Positions 34,989 to 44,500 of a DNA stretch of 64,000 bases are shown here, piece by piece. The notes under the pieces are model-generated. The model was not told the origin of the DNA and did not search any database. It saw nothing but the letters and a program-made list of their open reading frames with translations. The translations under genes were made by a program, and so were the position numbers. How positions within the stretch are numbered: position 1 is the stretch's first letter; each line of letters begins with the position of its first letter. Origin of the DNA: Hydrogenophaga sp. PBL-H3 (GTDB lineage Bacteria > Pseudomonadota > Gammaproteobacteria > Burkholderiales > Burkholderiaceae_C). Where the stretch lies: the NCBI RefSeq assembly GCF_010104355.1, contig NZ_CP044973.1, forward strand, positions 124,001-188,000, given 5' to 3'.

Positions 34989-36145
34989 GAAGTCTCGGCG
35001 ATCTTCAGCAGGAGAGAGGACGAGTGATCGGCCTCGAAGATCGCCAAGCTCTGGCCCAAGACATCGACACGGCCCATGCCGCAAGAGCGCGGCTGCAGCC
35101 GGCCTGCGAAGTCGCGCGCATTGACGTGCGCACCCTGCAGCGCTGGAAGGCCCGCTCGGGCCTTCCAGCGGGCGATGACAGACCCAGCGCCGTGCGCCCG
35201 ATGCTCAGCCATGCCCTGAGTGCGGCCGAACGCTCGGCGCTGCCGACGGTTGCCAACGAGCCGCACTTTGCTTGCGCGCCACCGGCGCGCATCGTGCCCA
35301 TGCTGGCCGACGAGGGCGTGTACCTGGGCAGCGAGTCCAGCATGGCGCGCGTGCTCAAGGCCGCCGGGCAGCGCAAGCGCCGAGGACGTGCCAAGGCACC
35401 CAGGGCAACAAAGCCGCCCACCACCCACATCGCCACCGCCTCAGGCCAGGTCTGGTGCTGGGACATGACCTACCTGCCCGCCAGGGTGATGGGCCGCTGG
35501 TTCCACCTGAACCTGATCCTTGCCCTGTACAGCCGGAAGATCGTGGGTGCCGAGGTGCACGACAGCGATGACTCCGACCACGCCGTGCACCTGGTGCGCC
35601 GCACCGCGCTGGCTGAGGGCATCGCGGCGATGACACCGAAGCCCGTGCTGCATGGCGACAACGGCTCCACGAGCAAGGCCACCACGGTGTTGACCATGCT
35701 CAACTGGCAGGGCATCAAGCCCTCCTACTCGCGGCCTCGTGTCAGCGATGACAACGCGTTTGCAGAGTCGTTGTTCCGCACGGCCAAATACCGCCAGGAG
35801 TTCCAGGCGCAGGGCTTTGAGACACTGGACGATGCCCGCGCCTGGGCCGCTGGGTTCGTGCGTTGGTATAACGTCGAGCACCGCCACAGCGGCATCCGCT
35901 ATGTGAGCCCGCAGCAGCGCCACACCCCCGGCAGATCAAGCCATCTTGGCGGCACGGCACACGCTGTATCTCCAGGCCCAAGAGCGCCACCCGGCGCGCT
36001 GGTCGGGCGCCACCAGAGACTGGTCGCACATCGACGGGGTGATCCTCAATCCGGAACGAGACGAGATGGTCAAAATGGCTGCCTGCGTTCCACATACTGA
36101 GCTCAAGGCTGCGTGACTCAGGCGACAACTACCTTGACGCGCGCC
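34989..36145 (+). mobile_element. Truncated second copy of the IS3-family element
   Basis: This segment matches the IS at 7542-9197 in orfB and through the terminal TCAGGCGACAACTACCTTGAC-CGCGCC end, but lacks orfA and the other end. The similarity up to 36145 fixes the outer border of this IS type. Confidence 0.75.
35024..36116 (+). pseudogene. IS3-family OrfB with frameshift
   Basis: Starts at a GTG matching the ATG of the intact copy ('VIGLEDRQALAQ'). DDE residues are present ('WCWDMTYLP', 'LHGDNGST', 'FAESLFRTAKY'). At about 35925, in a run of C, the frame shifts; the other frame continues 'DQAILAARHTLYLQAQERHP' to the true stop at 36116. The protein is therefore broken near its C-terminus and orfA is missing. 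Roughly three quarters identical to the intact OrfB by eye. Confidence 0.8.
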
Positions 36146-36313
36146 GGGCCGCGCCTCAAGGCCGTGAGTTGTTCGCGCTGCGCATCGTTGAGCACCAGTT
36201 CCGTCTTGGGTCTTCCTCTCATGAAGGCTCGGCGGCCACCAGCGCGGTGGAGTGAGGGTTAGTCCTAACTATGTGAAGCAAATTCAACTGCTATATTAGT
36301 TGTGCGTAATTTG

Positions 36314-36329
36314 TATCGCAATCGCGATA
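36314..36329. promoter_or_regulatory. Operator-like palindrome upstream of the ABC transporter operon
   Basis: TATCGC-AATC-GCGATA is an exact 6-bp inverted repeat, lying 34 bases before the start codon and 16 bases after a TATATT box (36292-36297). The position fits repression by a regulator such as the nearby GntR protein. The rest of 36146-36363 shows only this promoter region. Confidence 0.45.
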
Positions 36330-36363
36330 AACTGCTTCGACAGACTCATATTAAGGACACGGT

Positions 36364-37542
36364 ATGCGAAAAAGCTTATTGAATTTCCTTGCATCAGCGG
36401 CGCTCAGCTTCGGCCTTGCAAGCCCCGTTGCTGCGCAGGATGCCATCAAGATCGGTCAGATCGAGGCCCAGACCGGCCCGTCTAGCAGTCTGGGTTTCAT
36501 GGCCACACAGGGTGCAAAGCTTGCAGTTCACCAGATCAATCAAGCCGGTGGCGTGGAGGTCGGTGGCAAGAAGTACCCGATCGACCTAGACTCGCCCGAC
36601 ACACAGGGCAGTCCTCAGCAGGGCCTGATTCAGCTTAAGAAGATGCTCGAGCAGGACCACCGGAAGTACATCTTTGGGCCGACGCTCTCGAACGTCTTCA
36701 ATGGGGTGCGTGAGTACGCTCGCGGCTACGATGGCAAACTGCTGATGTTCGCGCCGGCCACCGCTGCGCACCCCGAGCTGGGCAAGCCCGGTTACGGCTT
36801 TCTGCTGCGCCCAGTCCTCTTCGACACTGCCCCGGAGGGTTTCGGCACCTACATGGTCGAAATGCTTCGCAGCAAGGGCGCGAAGAAGGTCGCCATCCTG
36901 ATGCAGAACGACGCCTTCGGACGGTTCGCGGTGGACATCTACAAGGACAGCTTCGCCAAGGCAGGGATCGAAATTCAGACACATTGGTTCGAGGCAAGCA
37001 CCAAGGACTACTCGGCTGTGTTGGCGCGCATCGCCGCATGGAAGCCAGACTACCTCTTCCCTGGTTACACCGACGCCGCGCTCTACGACATTGTGCAGCA
37101 GGCTACCCAGCTCGGGCTCACCAAATTCTGGCTGGTGCGCGGCTCGCTCGGCCCCGCCATCCGCAACAAGGCCTCGATCGACGAATACATCGCCTATATG
37201 CCCAAATACTTTGAAGAGGCCGAGAAAGTCGACTCTAAAGTGGCGAAATTCATCAAGGACTACAAGGACTTCTTCAAGGTCAAGGACTTCCCGTACGACC
37301 TGGCCCCGCTTCTGTATATGGCATCCTATGACCACGTCTTCATGCTTGCCGAGGCCATGAAGCGCGCGGGCTCGATCAACGACGTGGCTGCGATCAAGAA
37401 GGAACTTTTGTCGATGACCTACGACGGTCTATGGGTGCAGAAATTCGACCCCGTAGGCGGTGGCATCCACAGCTATGAGATTGCAGAGATGCGGCGCGGC
37501 GGTGCCCTCAAGATGACTCTCGTGAAGCCGGCCAGCAAATGA
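36364..37542 (+). CDS. ABC transporter substrate-binding protein, branched-chain amino acid (LIV) type
   Basis: 392 residues with a signal peptide ('ALSFGLASPVAAQ') and the periplasmic-binding-protein type I fold ('IKIGQIEAQTGPSSSLGFMATQGAKLAV', 'KKVAILMQNDAFGRFAVDIYK'). An AAGGA ribosome-binding site precedes the ATG. Family members carry amino acids but often aromatic acids, amides or other catabolic substrates. It heads a rightward operon; the next start codon overlaps its stop. Confidence 0.9.
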   Translation: MRKSLLNFLASAALSFGLASPVAAQDAIKIGQIEAQTGPSSSLGFMATQGAKLAVHQINQAGGVEVGGKKYPIDLDSPDTQGSPQQGLIQLKKMLEQDHRKYIFGPTLSNVFNGVREYARGYDGKLLMFAPATAAHPELGKPGYGFLLRPVLFDTAPEGFGTYMVEMLRSKGAKKVAILMQNDAFGRFAVDIYKDSFAKAGIEIQTHWFEASTKDYSAVLARIAAWKPDYLFPGYTDAALYDIVQQATQLGLTKFWLVRGSLGPAIRNKASIDEYIAYMPKYFEEAEKVDSKVAKFIKDYKDFFKVKDFPYDLAPLLYMASYDHVFMLAEAMKRAGSINDVAAIKKELLSMTYDGLWVQKFDPVGGGIHSYEIAEMRRGGALKMTLVKPASK

Positions 37543-38396
37543 TGCAATTGATCGCGGGCCAGTTGATCAACGGAATCATCGTGGGTTCCCTCTACGGAAT
37601 CATCGCGCTGGCGGTATCGTTGACGAGCGGAATCACGGGCGTCGTAAACTTCGCGCTGGGTGCATTCATGTTGGTCGGTGCCTACCTCACCTGGCACCTC
37701 AACGAAACCTACGGCGTGGCCTTCCCGTTTGCCGTGATCTTGGTTATGGGTGTGGTCGCCTTGATCGGCCTAGTGGCCGATGTGCTGCTGTTCCGCCATA
37801 CGCGCAACAACCTGATCAACGGCTTGATCGTCTCGATCGGTCTGGTCTCAGTGATCGTGGCGCTCGTGCACATGACGTGGACATCCACCCCGCAGAACAT
37901 GCAGCCCTTCGTCACGGGCGTATTCACCGTGGGTGGGGTAGTCGTGCCGAAGATGAAGCTACTGATGGGGGTGGTGCTCATATTGATCGTCAGCATGACC
38001 TACCTGGGACTCACGCGGACGTGGATGGGGCGCGCGGCCTACGCCTATGCGCAAAACCCCGAGGCCGCTGCCTTGATGGGGGTCGCTACCGGTCGCCTCC
38101 AGGTTGGCGTGGCCGCCTTTGGTGCGGCCTTGTGCGGACTCGCTGGGTCGATGTACGCCACGCTTTACTCACTGACCCCCGACATTGGCGCGCTGTACAT
38201 GCTGAAGGGCGTCGAAGGGGCGCTACTGGCCGGCATCGGCAGCGTGATCGGGGCGCTGTTCGGCGGCATTCTAATCGGTGTGGCCGAAGGCCTGGGTTCG
38301 GTGTTCCTGCCGCTTGCATTCAACGACGCCTATGGCTTGCTGATGCTGGTACTAGTGCTGCTTTTCAGGCCGGCCGGTCTGTTCGGGAGGCGTTGA
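37539..38396 (+). CDS. livH: ABC transporter permease, LivH type
   Basis: 285 residues, about eight membrane segments. It begins 'MMQLIAGQLINGIIVGSLYG' and contains 'EAAALMGVATGRLQVGVAAFGAALCGLAGSMYA', the LivH cytoplasmic coupling region that touches the ATPases. Its start overlaps the binding-protein stop by 4 bases and its stop overlaps the next start (TGATG). Confidence 0.9.
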   Translation: MMQLIAGQLINGIIVGSLYGIIALAVSLTSGITGVVNFALGAFMLVGAYLTWHLNETYGVAFPFAVILVMGVVALIGLVADVLLFRHTRNNLINGLIVSIGLVSVIVALVHMTWTSTPQNMQPFVTGVFTVGGVVVPKMKLLMGVVLILIVSMTYLGLTRTWMGRAAYAYAQNPEAAALMGVATGRLQVGVAAFGAALCGLAGSMYATLYSLTPDIGALYMLKGVEGALLAGIGSVIGALFGGILIGVAEGLGSVFLPLAFNDAYGLLMLVLVLLFRPAGLFGRR

Positions 38397-39337
38397 TGCG
38401 AGTGCTTCTGCTTGTGTTGTGTGGCGCTGTCGCGCTCGTCCCAGCGCTCACCGCGAACAACGTCGTGCTGTCGGTGCTCACGTTCACGTTCATCCTGGGC
38501 ATCCTTGCCGTCAGCTTCAACCTTATCTACGGAATCACTGGCCAACTCACGCTCTTTCACGCGGCGGCCTTCGGTGTAGGGGCGTACGCCACCCACCTCT
38601 CGATGGCCCACTGGTCCATCTCCTTCTGGCTGGGATCGGCCTTCGCGATGGGCTGCGTGGCCGTGGTCTCGCTGCTCCTGGGCATCGTGTGCTTTCGCTT
38701 CAGGCTCAAGGAGTTCTACTTCGCGGTCGTGACCCTGGCGTTCGCAGAAATGATCCGCCTGGTGGTGATGAATTGGCACGGCCTGACCAATGGCTCGCTA
38801 GGAATCAACTTCAACCTCAAGCCCAGCGTGGGGGTACCCGGAGTCGGAGCGCTGGTCATCGAAGGGCCTGTACGTTGGTACTACTTTTCGCTAGCTTGTG
38901 TCGTCGTTATCGTGCTGGCATATCAACTGGTCGTGAACTCATGGATAGGCAACGCGTTCAAGGCCATACGCCTCAACGAGGACGTGGCAGCCTCCCTCGG
39001 CCTCAATGCCTTCCGCTACAAGCTTCTGTCGTTCGTGCTGGGCAGCATGGGGGCCTCGTTCGCCGGCGGTCTGTACTCGCACTACATGGGTTTCGTCGAC
39101 CCGCACCTGCTCGACATCAACCAGTCGCTGGCCATCTTGTCGATGGCGCTGATCGGCGGCACGGGGTCGGTGGCCGCCCCCGTGGTCGGGGCGTTGGTGG
39201 TCACTGCACTGCCGCACCTGATCGACCTCAATGCCGAGTGGCGTCTGTTGATCTATGGCCTCATCTTAATCCTCACAATCCTGCTCATGCCTCAAGGCAT
39301 CGTCGGATCACTGCAGAGGCTTCGCAAACATGCTTGA
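38396..39337 (+). CDS. livM: ABC transporter permease, LivM type
   Basis: 313 residues with about nine membrane segments. Signatures are 'SFNLIYGITGQLTLFHAAAFGVGAYATHL', 'NEDVAASLGLNAFRYKLLSFVLGSMGASFAGGLY' and 'SMALIGGTGSVAAPVVGALVV'. It pairs with LivH to form the channel. Start and stop codons overlap both neighbours, so the operon is translationally coupled. Confidence 0.9.
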   Translation: MRVLLLVLCGAVALVPALTANNVVLSVLTFTFILGILAVSFNLIYGITGQLTLFHAAAFGVGAYATHLSMAHWSISFWLGSAFAMGCVAVVSLLLGIVCFRFRLKEFYFAVVTLAFAEMIRLVVMNWHGLTNGSLGINFNLKPSVGVPGVGALVIEGPVRWYYFSLACVVVIVLAYQLVVNSWIGNAFKAIRLNEDVAASLGLNAFRYKLLSFVLGSMGASFAGGLYSHYMGFVDPHLLDINQSLAILSMALIGGTGSVAAPVVGALVVTALPHLIDLNAEWRLLIYGLILILTILLMPQGIVGSLQRLRKHA

Positions 39338-40103
39338 AATCGATCATGTGACCAAGCGCTTTGGCGGTCTTGTAGCCGTCGACGATGTGGTATTCCGAAT
39401 CGCCGAACGCGAGATCGTGGGCATCTTCGGCCCAAACGGCTCTGGAAAGACGACGCTGATGAACGTGATTGCCGGTGTCTTCTCGGCCACTCGGGGCGAA
39501 GTTCGATGGAAGGGCCGCGCGCTCGGTGGCCTCAGCACCGACGAGGTCGCGGCCTGCGGTGTTGTCAAGACCTTCCAGAACCCGCAGCTGTTCCGCGAGC
39601 TCACAGTCGCCGAAAACGTACGCGTGGCCGGGCACCTGCTGCTCAAGTCGGAACTCGGTGCGGCACGCGTGCGCACCATCTTTCCGTCGGCTTTCAGAAC
39701 AGAGGCAGCACGCAAGATTGACGCGCGAGTGGCTGCCGTGCTCGAGATGACCCGACTGGAAGCGCAGGCGCGCCAACTGGCGGGCTCGCTGTCATATGGT
39801 GGCGAGAAGATGCTCGGTGTCGCAATGGCACTGATGTGTGCGCCAAGCATGCTTCTGCTTGATGAGCCGGGAAGTGGTCTCTCGCACGATGAGCTAGACC
39901 GCCTTTCGGAAGTACTCCGGCGCCTGCGCGGTCAAGGCATGACACTGTGCGTCATTGACCACCGGGTCGGCTTCCTCGGTGCCCTGGCGGATCGGGCGAT
40001 CGTGCTGTACCACGGCTCCAAGATCGCCGAGGGTACCCCATCGCAGGTGCTGTCGCAACGAGCGGTCATTGAAGCCTACTTGGGAGACGCACATGTTGCT
40101 TGA
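39330..40103 (+). CDS. livG: ABC transporter ATPase, LivG type
   Basis: 257 residues. Walker A 'GPNGSGKTT', signature 'LSYGGEK' (an uncommon form of LSGGQ) and Walker B 'MLLLDEPGSGL' are present with the H-loop 'CVIDHRV'. It drives transport together with LivF. It overlaps livM by 8 bases and livF by 11. Confidence 0.9.
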   Translation: MLEIDHVTKRFGGLVAVDDVVFRIAEREIVGIFGPNGSGKTTLMNVIAGVFSATRGEVRWKGRALGGLSTDEVAACGVVKTFQNPQLFRELTVAENVRVAGHLLLKSELGAARVRTIFPSAFRTEAARKIDARVAAVLEMTRLEAQARQLAGSLSYGGEKMLGVAMALMCAPSMLLLDEPGSGLSHDELDRLSEVLRRLRGQGMTLCVIDHRVGFLGALADRAIVLYHGSKIAEGTPSQVLSQRAVIEAYLGDAHVA

Positions 40104-40800
40104 GCTGAACGGCCTGAGTGCCCATTTCGGAAAGAAGCAGGTCCTGCACCAAATGTCACTCTCGGTCGGCGAGGGCGAGGTGGTGGCGCTCATTGGCCCC
40201 AATGCGGCGGGCAAATCTACCACCATGCGCTGCATCCTCGGGTTGAAGGCGACCAGCGCCGGATCGATCGCCTTCCACGGCCGTTGCATGGATGCTTTGG
40301 GCACCCCCAAGAGAGTGCGCGAAGGGCTTGTGCTGGTGCCGGAAGGCCGCCAGGTCTTCACCGAGTTCAGCGTGTTGGACAACTTGCTTATGGGGGCCTA
40401 CCACCGCCCTGACCGCGGCCGGATCGACGGTGACCTTGCCAAGGTGTTTGGCCTGTTCCCACGCCTGGCGGAGCGCCGTGCGCAAAAGGCCGGCTCGATG
40501 TCCGGTGGTGAGCAGCAAATGCTGGCCATTGCGCGCGGTCTGATGAGTCGTCCAAGGCTGCTGTTCATGGACGAGCCCAGCTTGGGGCTAGCGCCGATTG
40601 TGATGGAGGAAATCGCCTCCGCGATCCGCCACCTGGCGGCCGGTGGACTGAGCATCTTGCTTGCGGAGCAGAACGCGTCCTTCGCGCTTCGAATGGCAGA
40701 TCGCGCATATGTCATCGAGTCGGGCAGCGTGGTACTGAGTGGAACTGCCCAAGAGCTTTCAGACGAGCCTCGGGTGCGTCACAACTACCTCGGGTACTGA
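40093..40800 (+). CDS. livF: ABC transporter ATPase, LivF type
   Basis: 235 residues from ATG 40093. Walker A 'GPNAAGKST', signature 'MSGGEQQM', Walker B 'LLFMDEPSLGLAP' and H-loop-like 'LLAEQNASF' are all intact; 'VREGLVLVPEGRQVFTEFSVLDNL' is typical of LivF. It ends the transporter part of the operon, 38 bases before the SDR gene. Confidence 0.9.
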   Translation: MLLELNGLSAHFGKKQVLHQMSLSVGEGEVVALIGPNAAGKSTTMRCILGLKATSAGSIAFHGRCMDALGTPKRVREGLVLVPEGRQVFTEFSVLDNLLMGAYHRPDRGRIDGDLAKVFGLFPRLAERRAQKAGSMSGGEQQMLAIARGLMSRPRLLFMDEPSLGLAPIVMEEIASAIRHLAAGGLSILLAEQNASFALRMADRAYVIESGSVVLSGTAQELSDEPRVRHNYLGY

Positions 40801-40838
40801 AAAGCCCCAACCCTTTCATGCAACCAAGGAGTCAGAGC

Positions 40839-41594
40839 GTGCGATTTAGGAACAAAGTTGTAATGGTCACTGGAGGTGCCAGCGGGATCGGCGAGGCGTG
40901 CATTCGAATGTTTGCCGCTGAAGGAGCGTCAGTAGTCGTAGCAGACCTCCTGGATGAGGAGGCCGGTGTACTGTGTCGGGCGATCCGGGACGAGGGCGGA
41001 AAAGCGACGTTCATTCATCTTGACGTCTCGCAGGAAGCGCAATGGTCGGCAGCGATCTATGAGCTCCGGGAGAAACTGGGACGCCTGGATGTGCTGGTCA
41101 ACAGCGCCGGTATCAGCGGCTTCGTGCACGATCGTGAAAACACGGCGTACCTAGACCGCATCATGGCTATCCATCTGCGGGGTTGTTTCCTAGCGATCAA
41201 ACACGGAGCGCCTGCGATCGCCCGATCCGGAGGCGGCGCCATCGTGACACTGTCCTCGATTGCCGCCTATGAGGGCTTCGAGGGTCAGCACATGGGCTAC
41301 AACGCTGCAAAAGCCGGTGTGCTTGCCATGACACGCTGCGCTGCAGGCGAATACGCCCGCCAAGGTGTGCGTGTGAACAGCGTGGTGCCTGGGCTCATGA
41401 CACCGATGCGCACCTCGGTGGTATCTGCCGATCCAGTCATGCGGGCCCGCTTTTTCGAGCGTGTGCCGATCAACCGCGAGGGAACTGCCGAGGAGGCGGC
41501 CAAGGCTGTCCTGTTCCTCAGCTCAGACGAGGCCTCGTACCTCACCGGCGCTGACTTGGTGGTTGACGGCGGCTACACCGCCTATACCTACTGA
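40839..41594 (+). CDS. Short-chain dehydrogenase/reductase (SDR)
   Basis: 251 residues from a GTG at 40839, which has AGGAG 7 bases upstream; an ATG at 40818 is less well placed. The NAD(P) motif 'TGGASGIGE', 'NSAGISG', catalytic Ser in 'TLSSIAAYEG' and 'YNAAK' (Tyr-x3-Lys) are intact, with 'PGLMTPM' and a C-terminal 'DLVVDGGYTAY'. Asp42 after the second strand ('VVADLLDEE') favours NAD(H). It probably oxidises an alcohol intermediate of the pathway served by this operon. Confidence 0.88.
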   Translation: MRFRNKVVMVTGGASGIGEACIRMFAAEGASVVVADLLDEEAGVLCRAIRDEGGKATFIHLDVSQEAQWSAAIYELREKLGRLDVLVNSAGISGFVHDRENTAYLDRIMAIHLRGCFLAIKHGAPAIARSGGGAIVTLSSIAAYEGFEGQHMGYNAAKAGVLAMTRCAAGEYARQGVRVNSVVPGLMTPMRTSVVSADPVMRARFFERVPINREGTAEEAAKAVLFLSSDEASYLTGADLVVDGGYTAYTY

Positions 41595-41610
41595 CCGGCA
41601 GCTTGCAGCG

Positions 41611-42342
41611 ATGAGCAGCATTGTTCTCGTTCACGGTGCATGGTCGGCGGCTTGGGCATGGCGTGACTTCCGTGCGCTGCTGACATGCGGCGGAGAGACA
41701 GTCTTTACACCGACGCTCACAGGACTGGGCGAACGTCGGCACTTGCTCACACCAAAGATTGAGCTGGAAGACCACATCCAGGACATCTGCGAAGGCCTGT
41801 TCATGGAGGATCTGCAAGACGTCATGCTGGTGGGCCACAGCTACGGTGGCATGGTGATCACGGGCGTCGCCGACCGCATGCCCGACCGGGTGCGGCACCT
41901 GGTCTATGTCGACGCTTTTATGCCAGACGACGGTGAATGTGTCTTAGACCTAATGCCATCCGCTCAAGTGGCCATGCTCCGTGACGACGTTGATCGGAAT
42001 GGTGCGGGGTGGCTGATCCCCGCGTCCCCATTGCCAGCAGATACACCACCCGAGGCAGTGCAGTTCGCACAACAGCGCCGCGGGCCCCAACCCATGAAGA
42101 CGTTCACGTTGCCAATCAAACTGACCGGGCGATGTCGAACACTTCCGACGACCTACGTTTATTGCACGCGCACCAATGTCTACGACACCTTCAGCCTTTC
42201 GGCTCAACGGGCTCGAGAGAGATCCATCTGCCAGTTTCTTACCTTGGACGCATCCCACAACCCCCACCTCACACAGTCGCGAGCGCTGCAGAAGATCCTG
42301 CAGGCCTGCCGATCAGGACACGCGACTGGAGTCGAATCATGA
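41611..42342 (+). CDS. Alpha/beta hydrolase (esterase / hydroxynitrile-lyase-like group)
   Basis: 243 residues starting MSSIVLVHGAWSAAWAWRDF. The oxyanion segment 'VHGAW', nucleophile elbow 'GHSYGG' and C-terminal His in 'LDASHNPHLTQ' give a complete catalytic triad pattern; 'LVYVDAFMPDDGE' is typical of the group holding methyl-salicylate-type and pyrethroid esterases. It lies 16 bases after the SDR gene. An ester substrate entering through the ABC transporter is plausible but unproven. Confidence 0.85.
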   Translation: MSSIVLVHGAWSAAWAWRDFRALLTCGGETVFTPTLTGLGERRHLLTPKIELEDHIQDICEGLFMEDLQDVMLVGHSYGGMVITGVADRMPDRVRHLVYVDAFMPDDGECVLDLMPSAQVAMLRDDVDRNGAGWLIPASPLPADTPPEAVQFAQQRRGPQPMKTFTLPIKLTGRCRTLPTTYVYCTRTNVYDTFSLSAQRARERSICQFLTLDASHNPHLTQSRALQKILQACRSGHATGVES

Positions 42343-42352
42343 AGGAGCAATT

Positions 42353-42664
42353 ATGAAGACCTACTCGGGCGATCGAACTATCGACGGTGTGATCGTGCTC
42401 GTGAACCAAGCCCACTTGCTGCCTGATACGAGCGGAGCGATTTTTTCGGACACTGGGTTCGAATGGGGGTACGACGGCCCGGGCCCGCGCCAGCTCGCGT
42501 ACACCATCTTGATCGATCACCTCGGTGACACGAGCCGAGCCAAGGCGCTGGTTCCGAGATTTGTCGAAGGCTGTGTCGCCAGGCTCGACAACGAGTGGTC
42601 GATCTCGAGCGCCGATATCGAGGCTGTACTGAATTCGCCCGAACGAACGGGCCAACGCGCCTGA
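42353..42664 (+). CDS. DUF6166-like protein
   Basis: 103 residues with GGAG upstream. 'KTYSGDRTIDGVIVLVNQAHLLP', 'FSDTGFEWGYDGPGPRQLAYTILIDHLGD' and 'DNEWSISSADIEAVL' match my memory of the DUF6166 family, small proteins of unknown function often on plasmids. It has no signal or membrane segment. Its place inside a catabolic operon is unusual; it may be an accidental passenger. Confidence 0.65.
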   Translation: MKTYSGDRTIDGVIVLVNQAHLLPDTSGAIFSDTGFEWGYDGPGPRQLAYTILIDHLGDTSRAKALVPRFVEGCVARLDNEWSISSADIEAVLNSPERTGQRA

Positions 42665-42739
42665 CGCAGCCACACACAACGCGACTGTTGACGCGTGGCC
42701 GTAAGGCAATCAACTTGGACTATTTCAATGGAGAACGTG

Positions 42740-43537
42740 ATGGAACTTGTCAATACAATCATGGGAAAACGGCAGCGGAAGTATCGCGCGACGTATCGCG
42801 AGAGAGTCGCCGGCTGGTACAACGGGTGGCTGCACGTCATGATCATCTATCTCGCCGGTTCCATTGCCTTGTACATCTATGGTGCGAACACGGTAAATGT
42901 GCAGTGGTGGGAGTGGCTGGCGCTGCCCTTCGGGTTCGTCAGTTACCAGACCTCCGAGTACATACTGCACATGTATGTCATGCACCGCCCGCGAAAGAAC
43001 GTAGTGCTGAGGGCGCTATATATCCGCCACACGTTGATGCACCACCAGTTCTTCACCAAGGAGGAAATGCGATTCGCAGACCACAAAGACTGGCGGGTCA
43101 CATTCTTCCCGCCATTTACGATGCTTGGCCTGACGCTCTTGTCGATCATCCCGTCCTTGGCGGCGGGCATCATAATTTCGGAGAACGTCGGTTGGTTGCT
43201 AATGGCCGCATTCACTGCGAGCTACATGTTCTACGAACTCATCCACTTCTGCTGCCACATTGATGACAACTGGCTGATCCGTAACATGCCTCTCATCAAC
43301 ACGGCTCGACGACACCACACGGCGCACCATGACCATCAGCTAATGATGAGTGTGAATATGGGCATCGGCACTGCACTTCCGGATTGGATGATGGGCACTT
43401 CCGACCTTGATCGCGGATTCTGGGGACACTTGTTCAACGGCTACGACGAGAGTCACGTTCGCCCTGGCCTGCAGAAATCGTTCAATGCAGCAGGCACACG
43501 TCCAGTGCCGAATCGGCAGGCGGCCGAACGCAACTAA
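42740..43537 (+). CDS. Membrane di-iron hydroxylase (fatty acid hydroxylase/sterol desaturase superfamily)
   Basis: 265 residues from ATG 42740, which follows GGAGAACGTG; in-frame starts at 42728 and 42695 exist. Four or so membrane segments enclose histidine boxes: H77-x4-H82, H97-x3-H101-H102, H169-x3-H173 and H192-H193-x2-H196-H197, the pattern binding a di-iron centre. Such enzymes hydroxylate alkyl chains or carotenoids using O2. In this operon it could attack an aliphatic or alkyl-aromatic substrate. Confidence 0.85.
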   Translation: MELVNTIMGKRQRKYRATYRERVAGWYNGWLHVMIIYLAGSIALYIYGANTVNVQWWEWLALPFGFVSYQTSEYILHMYVMHRPRKNVVLRALYIRHTLMHHQFFTKEEMRFADHKDWRVTFFPPFTMLGLTLLSIIPSLAAGIIISENVGWLLMAAFTASYMFYELIHFCCHIDDNWLIRNMPLINTARRHHTAHHDHQLMMSVNMGIGTALPDWMMGTSDLDRGFWGHLFNGYDESHVRPGLQKSFNAAGTRPVPNRQAAERN

Positions 43538-43552
43538 CGCAAGGAGAGGACC

Positions 43553-43741
43553 ATGCCCTTCTATGTCAAGTTTCTGGCTTCGCTCTTGATGCTTTCGATC
43601 GCTGCTTTGACAGCAATGTACGAGCATTCGAAAGGCCTTGTTTGGCCGACCTACCTCACCATCTTCTTCGGCGCATTCTTGGTGTTTTCGATCTGGATTT
43701 TCCCCGACGTGAATGGTGCGAAGCCTGACGAGACGTCTTGA
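43553..43741 (+). CDS. Small membrane protein (62 aa)
   Basis: Starts MPFYVKFLASLLMLSIAALT with AAGGAGAGG upstream. Two hydrophobic segments (about 4-22 and 31-50) and a short acidic tail. It follows the hydroxylase by 15 bases and is likely the last gene of the operon, perhaps an accessory to the membrane hydroxylase. No family recognised. Confidence 0.65.
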   Translation: MPFYVKFLASLLMLSIAALTAMYEHSKGLVWPTYLTIFFGAFLVFSIWIFPDVNGAKPDETS

Positions 43742-44440
43742 AATTCGGGTGAACACCTGGTTGATGGCAAGGCAACTTGGCCGACCTCGGCACGTTGAAC
43801 AGGACCCACGTCGCGAGTAGCACGTCGCCGCTCATGACGTAGGACGCGTTCTTGCCCAACATCACCTTGAACGGAAGCACGGGCGTTTTGCATCGTGACG
43901 CGCTCGCTCACCTTTGCCAGACCACCAGCGGATGGCCCAGACGAGCCGCACCGCGAAAACTGCGCAGCGTCGCCGCTTCTTGCCGCTGGCGGGCGAGTGG
44001 TCGACCCTGATTTATTCACTTTCAAGCAGCCGGCAGTCGCGGTGCCGGTCCGCTGGATGAGCCGTCTGGCCGTTGCTCGCCGCCATCGATTGGTCTCGGT
44101 GGCGGCGGTTGTTGTAAGTCGCAATTCCCCGGAGCCCATTCATGGCTAAGTCCATCGCTCGCGGCGCGCCTTCTGCGAGCACCGCCGCCGACAACGACAT
44201 GTTCACTATCCACACCCGCATCTTCGTGCAGGCCACCGCCATCAAGGCCAACACCCAGGCGTCCTCCCTGTCTTCACCCTGAAGACCTAGACCGCCTTCG
44301 AAGAATGCATTCCTCTTGAGCGGGGCACGGACAGCGAGGACCTGTGCAGTGGCGCTCAGGGCTGGGTGCGCTGATGTGTGCGCTCATTGAGGAGATGGAG
44401 AGGCGGGCGCGGGCTTGTTGTAGGCGCGCGGCCATCCCAC
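43742..44440. other. Non-coding / degenerate stretch
   Basis: About 700 bases between the operon and the IS66 remnant without a gene I can support. A 46-codon plus-strand frame at 44143-44283 (MAKSIARGAPSASTAADNDM) is open but has no recognised similarity. The stretch looks like rearranged debris. Confidence 0.5.
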
Positions 44441-44500
44441 CCGTGAAGGGATCGGTCTAAGCGGCATCGATGGTGTCCACCAAGCAATTAGGTGGACACC

